Below are positions 7,487 to 13,983 of a stretch of 13,983 nt of DNA, piece by piece. Within the stretch, counting starts at the first letter, position 1. Each line of letters starts with the position of its first letter. Both the position numbers and the translations under genes were made by a program. Where the stretch lies: contig CAJUBX010000064.1 of NCBI GenBank assembly GCA_910585165.1, positions 1 through 13,983 on the forward strand, read 5' to 3'. This DNA is from an uncultured Oscillibacter sp. Lineage in GTDB: Bacteria; Bacillota; Clostridia; Oscillospirales; Oscillospiraceae. The notes under the pieces were generated by a model that saw only the letters and a list, made by a program, of their open reading frames with translations, had not been told where the DNA came from and did not search any database.

Positions 7487-8674
7487 TCACCGCATGAGAT
7501 ACCCCCTGGACAGCAGCTCCAGCTGCAGCGCCTCCGCGTGGCGGATGTCCCGGGTCTCCAGCACCATGGTCACGATGCAGGCCCCCACGTCGGACTCCTT
7601 ATCCTCCCGGTTGTGGTTGACGCTGATGATGTTGGCCCCGCTGTCCGCCACCACCTGGAGCATTCTGAGGAGGCTGCCCGGCTTATCCTCCACCTTGGTG
7701 GTCAGCTCCACCAGGCGGCCCGCCTTGGAAAGGCCCTTGGTAATGATGCGGGAGAGGGTGGTTACGTCCACGTTGCCGCCGGAGACCAGGCAGACGGTCT
7801 TCCGCCCGTCCATGGGGACCTTGCCGAACATGCAGGCGGCCACGCTGGTGGCCCCGGCCCCTTCGGCCACGGTTTTCTGCTCCTCCATCAGCGCCAGAAT
7901 GGCGGAAGCAATCTCATCCTCGGTGACGGTGACCACCTCGTCCACATACTCTTTACACAAAGCGAAGGTCAAATCCCCGGGTTTCTTCACGGCGATACCG
8001 TCGGCGATGGTGGCCACGCCGCCCAGCTCCGTAGGCTCCCCGGCGTGAAGAGAGAGGTACATGGAAGGAGCTCCCGCCGCCTGGACTCCCACCACCCGGC
8101 AGGAGGGCTTACGCTGCTTGATGGCAAAGGCCACACCGCTGATAAGCCCGCCGCCGCCGATGGGAACCACCACCTGCTCCACCTCCGGCAGCTGGTCCAG
8201 AATCTCCAGGCCGATGGTGCCCTGTCCGGCGATGACATAAGGATCGTTAAAGGGATGGGCAAAGGTATAGCCCTCCTCCCGGCAGAGCCGCTGGGCTTCC
8301 TCCGCCGCGTCGTCGTACACACCGGGGACCAGCACCACCCGGGCGCCGTAGCCCTTGGTGGCCTCCACCTTACTGATGGGAGCCCCGGCGGGCATGCAGA
8401 TCACAGAGGGAATCCCCAGCCGGGCGGCGGAGAGGGCGATGCCCTGGGCGTGGTTTCCGGCGGAGCAGGCAATTACGCCCTTCTCTGCCTCTTCCGCCGT
8501 CAGGGAGCGGATTTTATTGAAGGCTCCCCGGAGCTTGAACGAGCCGGTGAGCTGCAAATTCTCCGCCTTAATGTACAGGTCTCGCCCCAGCTTGGGGGCG
8601 GGGTCCAGGGGAGTCCGCCGGGCGACGCCCTCCAGGGCTTTTTGCGCGTCTTCAATCATGTCCAAAGTCAGCAT
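7487..8674 (-). CDS. ilvA: Threonine ammonia-lyase (threonine dehydratase), ACT-domain medium form
   Basis: A 395-aa PLP enzyme of fold type II that deaminates L-threonine to 2-oxobutanoate, the entry to isoleucine synthesis or to threonine catabolism. Visible features: the PLP lysine K47 in TGSFKLRGAF, SAGNHAQG (71-78), the phosphate-binding loop GGGGL (173-177), SGGN near 298-301, and a C-terminal ACT domain (about 320-395; VEDKPGSLLRML, SVNHNRED). The length and single ACT domain fit the medium form. The ATG at 8674 was chosen because AGAGGT lies just upstream (about 8681-8686 on the + strand) and the family N terminus begins here. The frame stays open further upstream only because it runs through a symporter remnant. 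Biosynthetic and catabolic roles cannot be told apart: there are no other ilv or tdc genes nearby. A single ACT domain may bind an amino-acid effector. Confidence 0.93.
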   Translation of the reverse strand: MLTLDMIEDAQKALEGVARRTPLDPAPKLGRDLYIKAENLQLTGSFKLRGAFNKIRSLTAEEAEKGVIACSAGNHAQGIALSAARLGIPSVICMPAGAPISKVEATKGYGARVVLVPGVYDDAAEEAQRLCREEGYTFAHPFNDPYVIAGQGTIGLEILDQLPEVEQVVVPIGGGGLISGVAFAIKQRKPSCRVVGVQAAGAPSMYLSLHAGEPTELGGVATIADGIAVKKPGDLTFALCKEYVDEVVTVTEDEIASAILALMEEQKTVAEGAGATSVAACMFGKVPMDGRKTVCLVSGGNVDVTTLSRIITKGLSKAGRLVELTTKVEDKPGSLLRMLQVVADSGANIISVNHNREDKESDVGACIVTMVLETRDIRHAEALQLELLSRGYLMR

Positions 8675-8740
8675 AATTTTACCTCTTTCTGCGGGGCTTT
8701 TCCCCGGCGAATCAGGCCCTCCCCCCATCCAGAAAACAGA

Positions 8741-8930
8741 GTGATGGCGCTTGTAAGCGGCCAGGCTCACTACAGCCAGAGCGCAGGCGGTTCCCGGAAC
8801 GGCGGAGCCCAGGGGCTTTCCCGCCAGCTTCCAGCCCACGCACACGGCGAAGCCGGCCAATAATGCCGGCAATCATCCCGGCGCTAGAGGCCTTCCACCA
8901 AAATCGGGCGGCAAAGGCCGAAAGGGGAAT
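8741..8930 (-). pseudogene. C-terminal remnant of a sodium:solute symporter (SSS family), frameshifted
   Basis: Reading leftward from 8930, one frame gives a segment with FAARFWWKASSAGMIAGII. At about 8858 the similarity moves to another frame, which continues GFAVCVGWKLAGKPLGSAVPG and then a hydrophobic ALAVVSLAA. Joined, these look like the last two membrane helices and the WWK loop typical of sodium:solute symporter C termini. The rest of the transporter is absent, no start codon or ribosome site is visible, and a shift of reading frame is required, so this is a decayed fragment. Its left part stays in frame with ilvA with no stop between. The assignment rests on recognised motifs only. 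Confidence 0.55.
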
Positions 8931-9137
8931 TTACCGGTTGGTCAGCTTGTTCGGCTTATCAGTTAGCGTAAAGGCAAATACGGTGCCGCAATCCCTGCAA
9001 GCGGAACAGGCAACACATGAACTCTTTTTGACAAAACCTGTTTCGGTATCAGGGATAAAGGTCAATCCATGAGAAGCCGCCAGATTACCGTTGATAATAT
9101 CTGTACTTCCACAATGTGGACATGCTCTGCTTTCCAT
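8931..9137 (-). CDS. Small zinc-ribbon protein, function unknown
   Basis: A 68-aa protein. The ATG at 9137 is chosen over an in-frame codon at 9203 because GGGAGG lies eight bases upstream of it and the product then begins with the zinc-binding part. It has two cysteine pairs, CPHC near the start (residues 6-9) and CRDC near residue 50, with an extra CVAC just before the second pair (four cysteines in the CVACSACRDC stretch). This suggests a one-zinc ribbon. There is no signal peptide or membrane helix. By my count the gene is about 46% G+C, well below its neighbours, and it abuts the symporter remnant directly: its TAA is followed by the fragment in the same frame. Recent acquisition is plausible. 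The specific role cannot be named. Confidence 0.7.
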   Translation of the reverse strand: MESRACPHCGSTDIINGNLAASHGLTFIPDTETGFVKKSSCVACSACRDCGTVFAFTLTDKPNKLTNR

Positions 9138-9283
9138 AACTCTTGCCTCCCACAAGTTCTGCCTGCCGTTTTGATGTACAGTCAACCGGCTGTGAGCTTC
9201 CATTTATAGTCTGTGAAGCGCTGGGGCCTTATTCCGGCAGCCCGCCTCCGTTTGAGCGGATGACTTTTTCACGCTGGGATAAA

Positions 9284-9311
9284 CCGCCCCGTCGGATATC
9301 CGGCGGGGCGG
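9284..9311 (-). terminator. Probable terminator of the gal genes
   Basis: CCGCCCCGTCGGA (9284-9296) and TCCGGCGGGGCGG (9299-9311) form a 13-bp stem with a single T/G wobble and a short ATAT loop, 10 bases after the galT stop. On the - strand the stem is followed by TTTAT, a weak T tract. The 9138-9320 stretch holds no gene that I can see apart from this hairpin and the ribosome binding site of the zinc-ribbon gene. Confidence 0.6.
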
Positions 9312-9320
9312 CGGGAGCGC

Positions 9321-10811
9321 TCAGACCGTTTTTAAGAACCGGAGGAAGGCCTCCCTGCCTTCGGGGGTCCGTTTGTAGACTCCGGCGTGTTCCAGCACCT
9401 GGGCGAAAACCAGGCCGGTTTCCTTCTGGACGATCTCCAGGGCGTTTTCCGCCGTGATCTGATAGTTGGGGGCGAACGCCTCCGCCCAATCGGCGTGCTT
9501 GGCGGTTTTTTCATCCGCCCGGAGGTCCCTGCCGCTTACAAGGCAGTCCGCCACTGCCGCCAGCTCCTCCTTCAGCCGGGCGGGGAGAACAGCCAGGCCC
9601 ATGACCTCAATGAGGCCGATGTTTTCCTTTTTGATGTGGTGCAGCTCGTCGTGGGGGTGGTAGAGGCCCAGAGGATAGCGCTCGGTGGTCAGGTTGTTCC
9701 GCAGCACCAGGTCCAGCTCGTATTTCTCCCCCCGCCGCCGGGCGATGGGGGTGATGGTGTTATGGGGCACGCCGTCCGTCTCGGCAAAAATCACCGCTGT
9801 CTCGTCGGTATAGGCCCGCCAACTGCCAAGAATTTTGTCGGCAAGGTCAATGAGCCGGTCTGGATTTTCAGAGGAAATCCGAACAACGGACATGGGCCAC
9901 TTTACAATGCCCGCTTCCACGTCCTCGAAGCCGGGGAAGGAGAAGGGCGTTTCCACCGGGGCCTTCTCCATGGCGAAGGAATAGCGCCCGCCCTGAAAGT
10001 GGTCGTGGGCCAGGATAGAGCCGCCCACAATAGGCAGGTCCGCGTTGGAGCCCACGAAGTAGTGGGGGAACTGGCGGACGAAGTCCAGGAGCTTTCCAAA
10101 GCACGCCCGGTCAATCTTCATGGGGGTGTGCTCCCGGTTGAAGCAGATGCAGTGTTCGTTATAATAGACATAAGGGGAGTACTGCAAAAACCAGGGGGAG
10201 CCGTTGATGGTAATGGGCACAATCCGGTGATTCTGCCGGGCGGGGTGGTTTACCCGGCCCGCGTAGCCCTCGTTTTCCGCACAGAGCTGGCAGCGGGGAT
10301 AGTTGGAGGCGGGAAGGTCCCGGGCGGCGGCAATGGCCTTGGGGTCCTTCTCCGGCTTGGAGAGGTTGATGGTGATGTCCAGGTCCCCGTACTCCGTGGG
10401 GGCTTTCCACTGCATGTCCTTGGCGATGCGGTCCCGGCGGATGTAGTTGGTATCCTGGCTGAACTTATAATACCAGTCCGTGGCGGCCTGGGGGGTCTGG
10501 GCGTAAAGGGACCGGAACTTTTCGATTACCTGGGCGGGGCGGGGCGTGAGGCGGCCCATCAGCTCTGTGTCAAAGAGGTCCCGGTAAACCACGGAATTCT
10601 CCGCCAGCACCCCCCTGGCGCAGGCGTCGTCCAGCAGCTCCTCCAGCACGGGGGCCAGCTCGACGTCCCCCCAGTCCCGCCCGGGGTCTGCGCAGCTGTC
10701 GATTTTCAGCGCGCCCAGAATGGTATTGACAGCCCAGGCGTACTCGCATTCTTCAATCAGCTCTGTCCGCAGGGCGTAGGAGGCCAGCTTGAATACGGCT
10801 TCGTTGACCAT
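9321..10811 (-). CDS. galT: Galactose-1-phosphate uridylyltransferase, class II (GalT)
   Basis: A 496-aa cytoplasmic enzyme of the Leloir pathway that exchanges UMP between UDP-glucose and galactose 1-phosphate. The length and sequence match the Bacillus/Lactobacillus-type class II family rather than the shorter E. coli type. Visible marks: an N-terminal region beginning MVNEAVFKLASYAL, CQLC (174-177), the FNREHTPMKID segment (224-234), and the active-site block GGSILAHDHFQGG (263-275) with H269, H271 and Q273 as the likely nucleotidyl-transfer residues. The start at 10811 is supported by GGAGGA about nine bases upstream. It is the second gene after galK on this strand, 204 bases away, and a MITE-like element occupies most of that gap. 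No promoter of its own is evident, so it is probably read from the galK promoter. Confidence 0.95.
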   Translation of the reverse strand: MVNEAVFKLASYALRTELIEECEYAWAVNTILGALKIDSCADPGRDWGDVELAPVLEELLDDACARGVLAENSVVYRDLFDTELMGRLTPRPAQVIEKFRSLYAQTPQAATDWYYKFSQDTNYIRRDRIAKDMQWKAPTEYGDLDITINLSKPEKDPKAIAAARDLPASNYPRCQLCAENEGYAGRVNHPARQNHRIVPITINGSPWFLQYSPYVYYNEHCICFNREHTPMKIDRACFGKLLDFVRQFPHYFVGSNADLPIVGGSILAHDHFQGGRYSFAMEKAPVETPFSFPGFEDVEAGIVKWPMSVVRISSENPDRLIDLADKILGSWRAYTDETAVIFAETDGVPHNTITPIARRRGEKYELDLVLRNNLTTERYPLGLYHPHDELHHIKKENIGLIEVMGLAVLPARLKEELAAVADCLVSGRDLRADEKTAKHADWAEAFAPNYQITAENALEIVQKETGLVFAQVLEHAGVYKRTPEGREAFLRFLKTV

Positions 10812-10842
10812 AGTGTCGTTCCTCCGTTTGAAAATCTTTTAA

Positions 10843-11003
10843 GAGCCTGTTTAATATCTGGCGGAATGCTGGATCAGCTCAGATTTTTTTGCTGGGCAAG
10901 GCGATTTGACGCAGGAATCCTGACGGATTTCAAGTCAAATCAACGCAGTCCCAGCGGAAAAAGATGGACTGAGACGGCATTTTGATAGATTTTAAACAGG
11001 CTC
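10843..11003. mobile_element. MITE-like palindromic element between galK and galT
   Basis: A 161-bp noncoding element with perfect 12-bp terminal inverted repeats, GAGCCTGTTTAA (10843-10854) and TTAAACAGGCTC (10992-11003), flanked on both sides by TAA (10840-10842 and 11004-11006), a possible 3-bp target duplication. The internal halves are also imperfect inverted repeats: AATGC, TTTTT, CTGGG and ATTTGAC recur in order when the right half is read as its complement, and GATTTGAC (10902-10909) faces GTCAAATC (10934-10941). The whole element could fold into one long hairpin. It is AT-richer than its surroundings and codes for nothing plausible. TNA-type 3-bp duplications and GAGCC-type ends fit IS5-family relatives, but that origin is inference. 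Confidence 0.7.
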
Positions 11004-11015
11004 TAAGCGGGGTGG

Positions 11016-12305
11016 TCAGGCCACCAGCACGCAGCCGCCCTGGGGACGAACCCGGAGCACATGGCACATGCCGGGGCCCAGCAGGGCCTCCATGCCGGTG
11101 CGGAAAGCGTCCAGTTTTTCCAGGGGAACAAAGGCCTGAATCGTCCCGGCGAAGCCGCCGCCGTGGACTCGGATGGCCCCGGTCCCCTCCAGCAGCTCCC
11201 GGCCGAAGGCCAGAGCCACGGGAATGGCCTGCTGCCGGGGGTCCGCCGTGGACCAGGTGTTTTGCAGGTGGAGGGCGGAGGACATGCCGGAGGCGCTGAG
11301 CAAGGACAAGAAGCCCTTAAAGTCCCCGCGCTCCAGGGCTTCGGCCTCCTGGACGGCCCGGCGGTCGTCGTCATAGAAGTGCAGGGCGCGGAGGACAGCC
11401 CGGTCGCCGCACTCCCGCCGCAGGGCGGGAATGGCGGAGCGGAAGTCCGCCTCGGGAACCTCCCGGAGGAGCTGCCTGCTGAAATGGACCGCCACGGAGC
11501 GCATTTCCCGGGTGATGTCGGAGTAGTCCTCCGTCAGGTGCTTGGCGCTGTGGTCGGAACCGGTGTCCACAATGCAAAGCGCGTGGCCGGAGGAGGCGAA
11601 GTCATAGGAGATGGGCCGGACCACGGGATTGGCGGGGTCGCCGAAGTCAATGGCCACTGCGCCGCCCACGGAGGAGCCCATCTGGTCCATCAGTCCGCTG
11701 AGCTTGCCGAAGTGGGCGTTCTCGGCGTACTGGCCAATTTTCGCCAGCTCCACGGCGTCCAGCTTCCCCCCGCAGAAGAAGTGGTTGATGATGTTGCCCA
11801 TGAGGATTTCATAGGCGGCGGAGGAGGAAAGGCCGGAGCCGGAGAGGACGTTGGACACGGCGCAGGCGTCAAAGCCGCCTACGGCGTACCCCCTCTGCGC
11901 AACGCCCGCCGCCACGCCCCGGACCAGGGCGGCGGAGGTGTTGGCCTCCTCGGGCCGGGGATTGAGATCGCTGAGGTCCACCTCCAGGGTGGGGTAGCCC
12001 TCGGACTGGATGCGGATCACGTTTTGCCCGTTGGGGGCGGCGCAGGCCAGCATGTCCATATCCACGCTGGCGCAGAGGACGTGGCCCCGCTGATGGTCCG
12101 TGTGGTTGCCCCCCAGCTCCGTGCGTCCGGGGCCGCTGAACAAAGCGGCGGCGCCCTTGGGGGCGAAAGCGCCGGCCAGAGCCTGGGTGACGTGAAGAGC
12201 CCGGGCCCGGGCCTGGGCCAGTCCCCCGGCGGTATAGACGGCGGCAAGGGGGGCGTCACACTGTCCGCTCTCCAGGGCTTGAAGCAGTTGGGTGCAGGAA
12301 TACAT
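11016..12305 (-). CDS. galK: Galactokinase (GHMP kinase family)
   Basis: A 429-aa cytoplasmic kinase that phosphorylates galactose to galactose 1-phosphate with ATP, the substrate of the adjacent galT. Visible motifs: the galactokinase signature in the variant form GRTELGGNHTDHQ (60-72), the ATP-binding GHMP loop GSGLSSSAA (156-164), the catalytic aspartate in GLMDQMG (D207), and the C-terminal glycine motif HGGGFAGT (381-388). The variant signature (TELGGNH for the usual VNLIGEH) fits a clostridial clade. AAAGGAGG about nine bases before the ATG at 12305 fixes the start, and a good promoter lies just upstream (12338-12366). It is first in a likely galK-galT unit. galE and a sugar transporter are not in the window. 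Confidence 0.94.
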   Translation of the reverse strand: MYSCTQLLQALESGQCDAPLAAVYTAGGLAQARARALHVTQALAGAFAPKGAAALFSGPGRTELGGNHTDHQRGHVLCASVDMDMLACAAPNGQNVIRIQSEGYPTLEVDLSDLNPRPEEANTSAALVRGVAAGVAQRGYAVGGFDACAVSNVLSGSGLSSSAAYEILMGNIINHFFCGGKLDAVELAKIGQYAENAHFGKLSGLMDQMGSSVGGAVAIDFGDPANPVVRPISYDFASSGHALCIVDTGSDHSAKHLTEDYSDITREMRSVAVHFSRQLLREVPEADFRSAIPALRRECGDRAVLRALHFYDDDRRAVQEAEALERGDFKGFLSLLSASGMSSALHLQNTWSTADPRQQAIPVALAFGRELLEGTGAIRVHGGGFAGTIQAFVPLEKLDAFRTGMEALLGPGMCHVLRVRPQGGCVLVA

Positions 12306-12337
12306 AAGGATCGGCCTCCTTTCTTTTTTCAGTGTCC

Positions 12338-12366
12338 AGTATAGTGAATCCGGCGGGAAAATTCAA
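12338..12366 (-). promoter_or_regulatory. Sigma-A promoter of galK-galT
   Basis: On the - strand, TTGAAT (12361-12366) and TATACT (12338-12343) are separated by 17 bases. The expected start of transcription is about 20-25 bases before the galK ribosome binding site. The -35 box lies four bases after the dipeptidase stop codon, and no terminator is visible there, so galK may also receive read-through. No clear operator is seen. Confidence 0.7.
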
Positions 12367-12369
12367 TGC

Positions 12370-13344
12370 TTACTTTTCCCCTTTGCCCAAAATCCGCAAA
12401 AAGTTTCCCCGGGCAATCCGCTCTCGCTCCGCCGGGGACATTCCCAGCCGCTCCAGACAGTCCAAAAAGGCCATGGCGCGGCCGCAGTCCTCCAGCCCCC
12501 GGACCGCCTCGTTGCCGGGAGAGCCCATAAATTCGCAGAAGTCAAAGCCGCAGGCCACGTGCTCCACGCCCATGACCTCCGCCATATGGGCGGCGTGGAG
12601 AGCCAGGGTCTCCGCCGTCTGCCGCGTTGGGTCTTGGTGGACGAATTTGTTATAGGCGTTCAGGCCCACGATTCCGCCGCTGTCCCGGATGGCCCGCAGC
12701 TGTTCGTCGGTGAGGTTCCGGGGCACATCGCAGAGGCGGCGGCAGTTGGAGTGGGAGGCGATGACGGGACTGCCGGAGAGCCTCATGACCTCCCAAAAGC
12801 CGCCGTCGTTCAGGTGGGAAACGTCCAAGAGCATCCCCCGTTCCTCCATCCGACGGAGGGCCTGGCGGCCCAGGGCCGTCAGGCCGCTGCCGCTTTCCTG
12901 GGCCGCTCCCGCGGCGAAGCGGTTTCGTTCGTTCCAGGTCAGCATCCCCATCCGCAGTCCCAGGGAGGCCAGGCGGTCCAGCTCCTCCGGCTGCTCCAGG
13001 CCCTCCAGGCCCTCGATGGACAAAAAGGCGTAAAGATTCCCCTCCGCCCGGGCGGCTTCCGCTTCCTCCGCCGTGCGGACCACTGACAGCCAGGGGCACT
13101 CCGCCAGCTCCGCCTGGGCGCAGGAGAGCATGATCTCCAGCCGTCGGGCGGGGCTCTGCGCCCCGGGGACGCCCTCCCAAAAGGTCTGGCCCTGCCCCCG
13201 GCCATACCAGAGGGCCAGGACCAGGCCCTCGATCCCGCCCCGGCGGAGGCGGTCCAGGTGGCGGCGCTCCAGCACCCGGGTTTCCCCCGTCAGGCGGCGG
13301 CGGGTCACGTCGTAGAGAAGATCGGAATGTCCGTCGAAAATCAT
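12370..13344 (-). CDS. Membrane-dipeptidase-type metallopeptidase (family M19)
   Basis: A 324-aa zinc dipeptidase of the renal-dipeptidase family, which hydrolyses dipeptides. The zinc ligands expected from the family are all present: H6 and D8 in DGHSD, E111 in SIEGLEG, H177 in DVSHLND, H198 in IASHSN, and D268 in GFDF. The LTWNERNRFAAG (135-146) and GGIVGLNAY segments are also typical. The ATG at 13344 was chosen because AAAGGAG precedes it by about seven bases and the family starts with this DxHxD segment. An upstream in-frame ATG at 13410 falls inside the predicted promoter. No signal peptide or lipobox is present, so the bacterial protein is likely cytoplasmic. The exact dipeptide substrate is unknown. 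Confidence 0.92.
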   Translation of the reverse strand: MIFDGHSDLLYDVTRRRLTGETRVLERRHLDRLRRGGIEGLVLALWYGRGQGQTFWEGVPGAQSPARRLEIMLSCAQAELAECPWLSVVRTAEEAEAARAEGNLYAFLSIEGLEGLEQPEELDRLASLGLRMGMLTWNERNRFAAGAAQESGSGLTALGRQALRRMEERGMLLDVSHLNDGGFWEVMRLSGSPVIASHSNCRRLCDVPRNLTDEQLRAIRDSGGIVGLNAYNKFVHQDPTRQTAETLALHAAHMAEVMGVEHVACGFDFCEFMGSPGNEAVRGLEDCGRAMAFLDCLERLGMSPAERERIARGNFLRILGKGEK

Positions 13345-13387
13345 AGCAAGGCTCCTTTCGCCCCGGCGGAAAGACCGCGGGCGCTTT

Positions 13388-13417
13388 ATTGTATTCCAGG
13401 TGAAGTCCAAATAGCAA
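13388..13417 (-). promoter_or_regulatory. Promoter of the M19 dipeptidase gene
   Basis: On the - strand, TTGCTA (13412-13417) and TACAAT (13388-13393) are separated by 18 bases. This places the transcription start about 35 bases before the chosen ATG and argues against the longer start at 13410. Confidence 0.55.
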
Positions 13418-13458
13418 GGGGCTTCCCGCTTTTTTTCGGAAAATCTTGTCTACCCCCT

Positions 13459-13486
13459 ATGCAAAACCGGAAAAATACGCTAAAAT
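13459..13486 (+). promoter_or_regulatory. Possible promoter of pyrH
   Basis: A good -10 box TAAAAT is at 13481-13486, but its -35 partner is weak: ATGCAA at 13459-13464 with a 16-base spacer is the best available. The A+T-rich stretch between the divergent dipeptidase and pyrH genes fits a promoter here, but the assignment is tentative. Confidence 0.35.
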
Positions 13487-13543
13487 AAGAACTGCTGTAA
13501 AATCCCATGAGAACGATATCTTCGGAAAAAGGGAGGTCACGCG

Positions 13544-13983
13544 ATGACAAAACCTGTATACCGGCGGGTGCTGCTGAAAATCAGCGGAGAGGCCCTGGCC
13601 GGAGACAAGCATACCGGGCTGGACTTTCAGGTCATCGGCCGGGTCTGCGACGTGGTGAAGGAGTGCCTGGACATGGGCGTTCAGGTGGGGCTGGTGGTCG
13701 GCGGCGGCAACTTCTGGCGGGGAGCCAAGGACGGCGGGGGCCGCATGGAGCGGACCCGGGCGGACCATATGGGCATGCTGGCCACCGTTATGAACTGCCT
13801 GGCCGTGGCCGACGTCTGTGAGCAGAAGGGCATCCCCGTCCGGGTGCAGACGGCCATCGAGATGCGGCCCATCGCCGAGCCCTACATCCGTTCCCGGGCC
13901 ATCCGGCACCTGGAAAAGGGGCGGGTGGTCATCTTCGGCTGCGGCACCGGCAACCCCTTCTTCTCCACGGACACCGCCGCCGT
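13544..13983 (+). CDS. pyrH: UMP kinase (uridylate kinase), 3' partial
   Basis: The ATG at 13544 follows GGGAGG (13531-13536) by seven bases, and the frame stays open to the end of the window (146 full codons). The product begins MTKPVYRRVLLKISGEALAG, the usual PyrH start, and contains VVGGGNFWRG (UMP kinase glycine motif), RTRADHMGMLATVMN, and FGCGTGNPFFSTDTAA close to the window end. PyrH is a hexameric cytoplasmic amino-acid-kinase-fold enzyme that makes UDP from UMP. In many bacteria frr and cdsA follow it, but the window ends first. The divergent gene is the M19 dipeptidase. The open frame continues past the right edge, so the gene looks intact. Confidence 0.96.
   Translation, partial: MTKPVYRRVLLKISGEALAGDKHTGLDFQVIGRVCDVVKECLDMGVQVGLVVGGGNFWRGAKDGGGRMERTRADHMGMLATVMNCLAVADVCEQKGIPVRVQTAIEMRPIAEPYIRSRAIRHLEKGRVVIFGCGTGNPFFSTDTAA

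Noticed and set aside
8692..8706. Short GGGG/CCCC hairpin in the ilvA leader
   Set aside because: Only a 5-bp stem; no leader peptide with Ile/Thr codons and no terminator/antiterminator pair, so attenuation cannot be supported.
9138..9203. Longer start of the zinc-ribbon protein at 9203
   Set aside because: GGGAGG stands eight bases before the ATG at 9137, and the extra 22 residues show no domain.
7472..12344. Long + strand open frames opposite ilvA, galT and galK
   Set aside because: They are antisense shadows; the - strand products carry the complete catalytic motifs of their families.
13345..13410. Longer start of the M19 dipeptidase at 13410
   Set aside because: It falls within the predicted promoter, and the family N terminus and a good ribosome site mark 13344.
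13413..13436. Small hairpin followed by seven T on the + strand, upstream of pyrH
   Set aside because: It resembles a weak intrinsic terminator, but the stem needs a bulge and no + strand transcript is known to enter it, and it overlaps the dipeptidase promoter.
1..13983. tRNA, rRNA, CRISPR arrays, phage genes or known riboswitches
   Set aside because: I saw no cloverleaf, spaced direct repeats, phage-type genes or conserved riboswitch core anywhere in the window.

Overview
The window is GC-rich (roughly two thirds G+C). Its genes have strong AGGAGG-type ribosome binding sites, and its products include a dockerin, three S-layer-homology (SLH) repeats, a TGS-type nucleoside kinase and a class II GalT. 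Together these suggest a high-GC anaerobic Firmicute of the gut, most likely an Oscillospiraceae (Flavonifractor/Intestinimonas/Lawsonibacter-like). This is an inference from gene content and composition; no database was searched.

Layout. Bases 1-1073 (+) are the 3' part of a uridine-kinase-family nucleoside kinase. Two hairpins and a strong extended -10 promoter follow. They lead into a two-gene, translationally coupled secretion operon (1249-7403, +). The first gene is a 1625-aa secreted multidomain protein with an N-terminal dockerin, fibronectin III and galactose-binding-like modules, and an M60/enhancin-type zinc protease core (HEIGH...E). The second is a 426-aa exported protein with three SLH repeats and a small beta-rich N-terminal domain that could be cohesin-like. 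A bidirectional terminator (7429-7466) separates the operon from a leftward block.

The leftward block holds ilvA (threonine ammonia-lyase, 7487-8674), a decayed C-terminal remnant of a sodium:solute symporter (about 8741-8930), a small low-GC zinc-ribbon gene (8931-9137), galT (9321-10811), galK (11016-12305) and an M19 membrane-dipeptidase-type gene (12370-13344). A 161-bp MITE-like palindromic element lies between galK and galT. At the right edge pyrH (UMP kinase) runs rightward out of the window from 13544.

How the genes may work together. The most interesting unit is the 1249-7403 operon. It looks like a minimal surface-display pair: an SLH protein that can sit on the cell wall and a dockerin-bearing M60 protease, a family linked to mucin-type glycoproteins. 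If the SLH partner's N-terminal domain is a divergent cohesin, this would be a two-component, non-cellulolytic cellulosome-like anchoring system. The galK/galT pair (first two steps of the Leloir pathway) could use galactose released from such glycans, but it is a separate transcription unit on the other strand and the link is only contextual. The nucleoside kinase, ilvA, the dipeptidase and pyrH are ordinary housekeeping genes.
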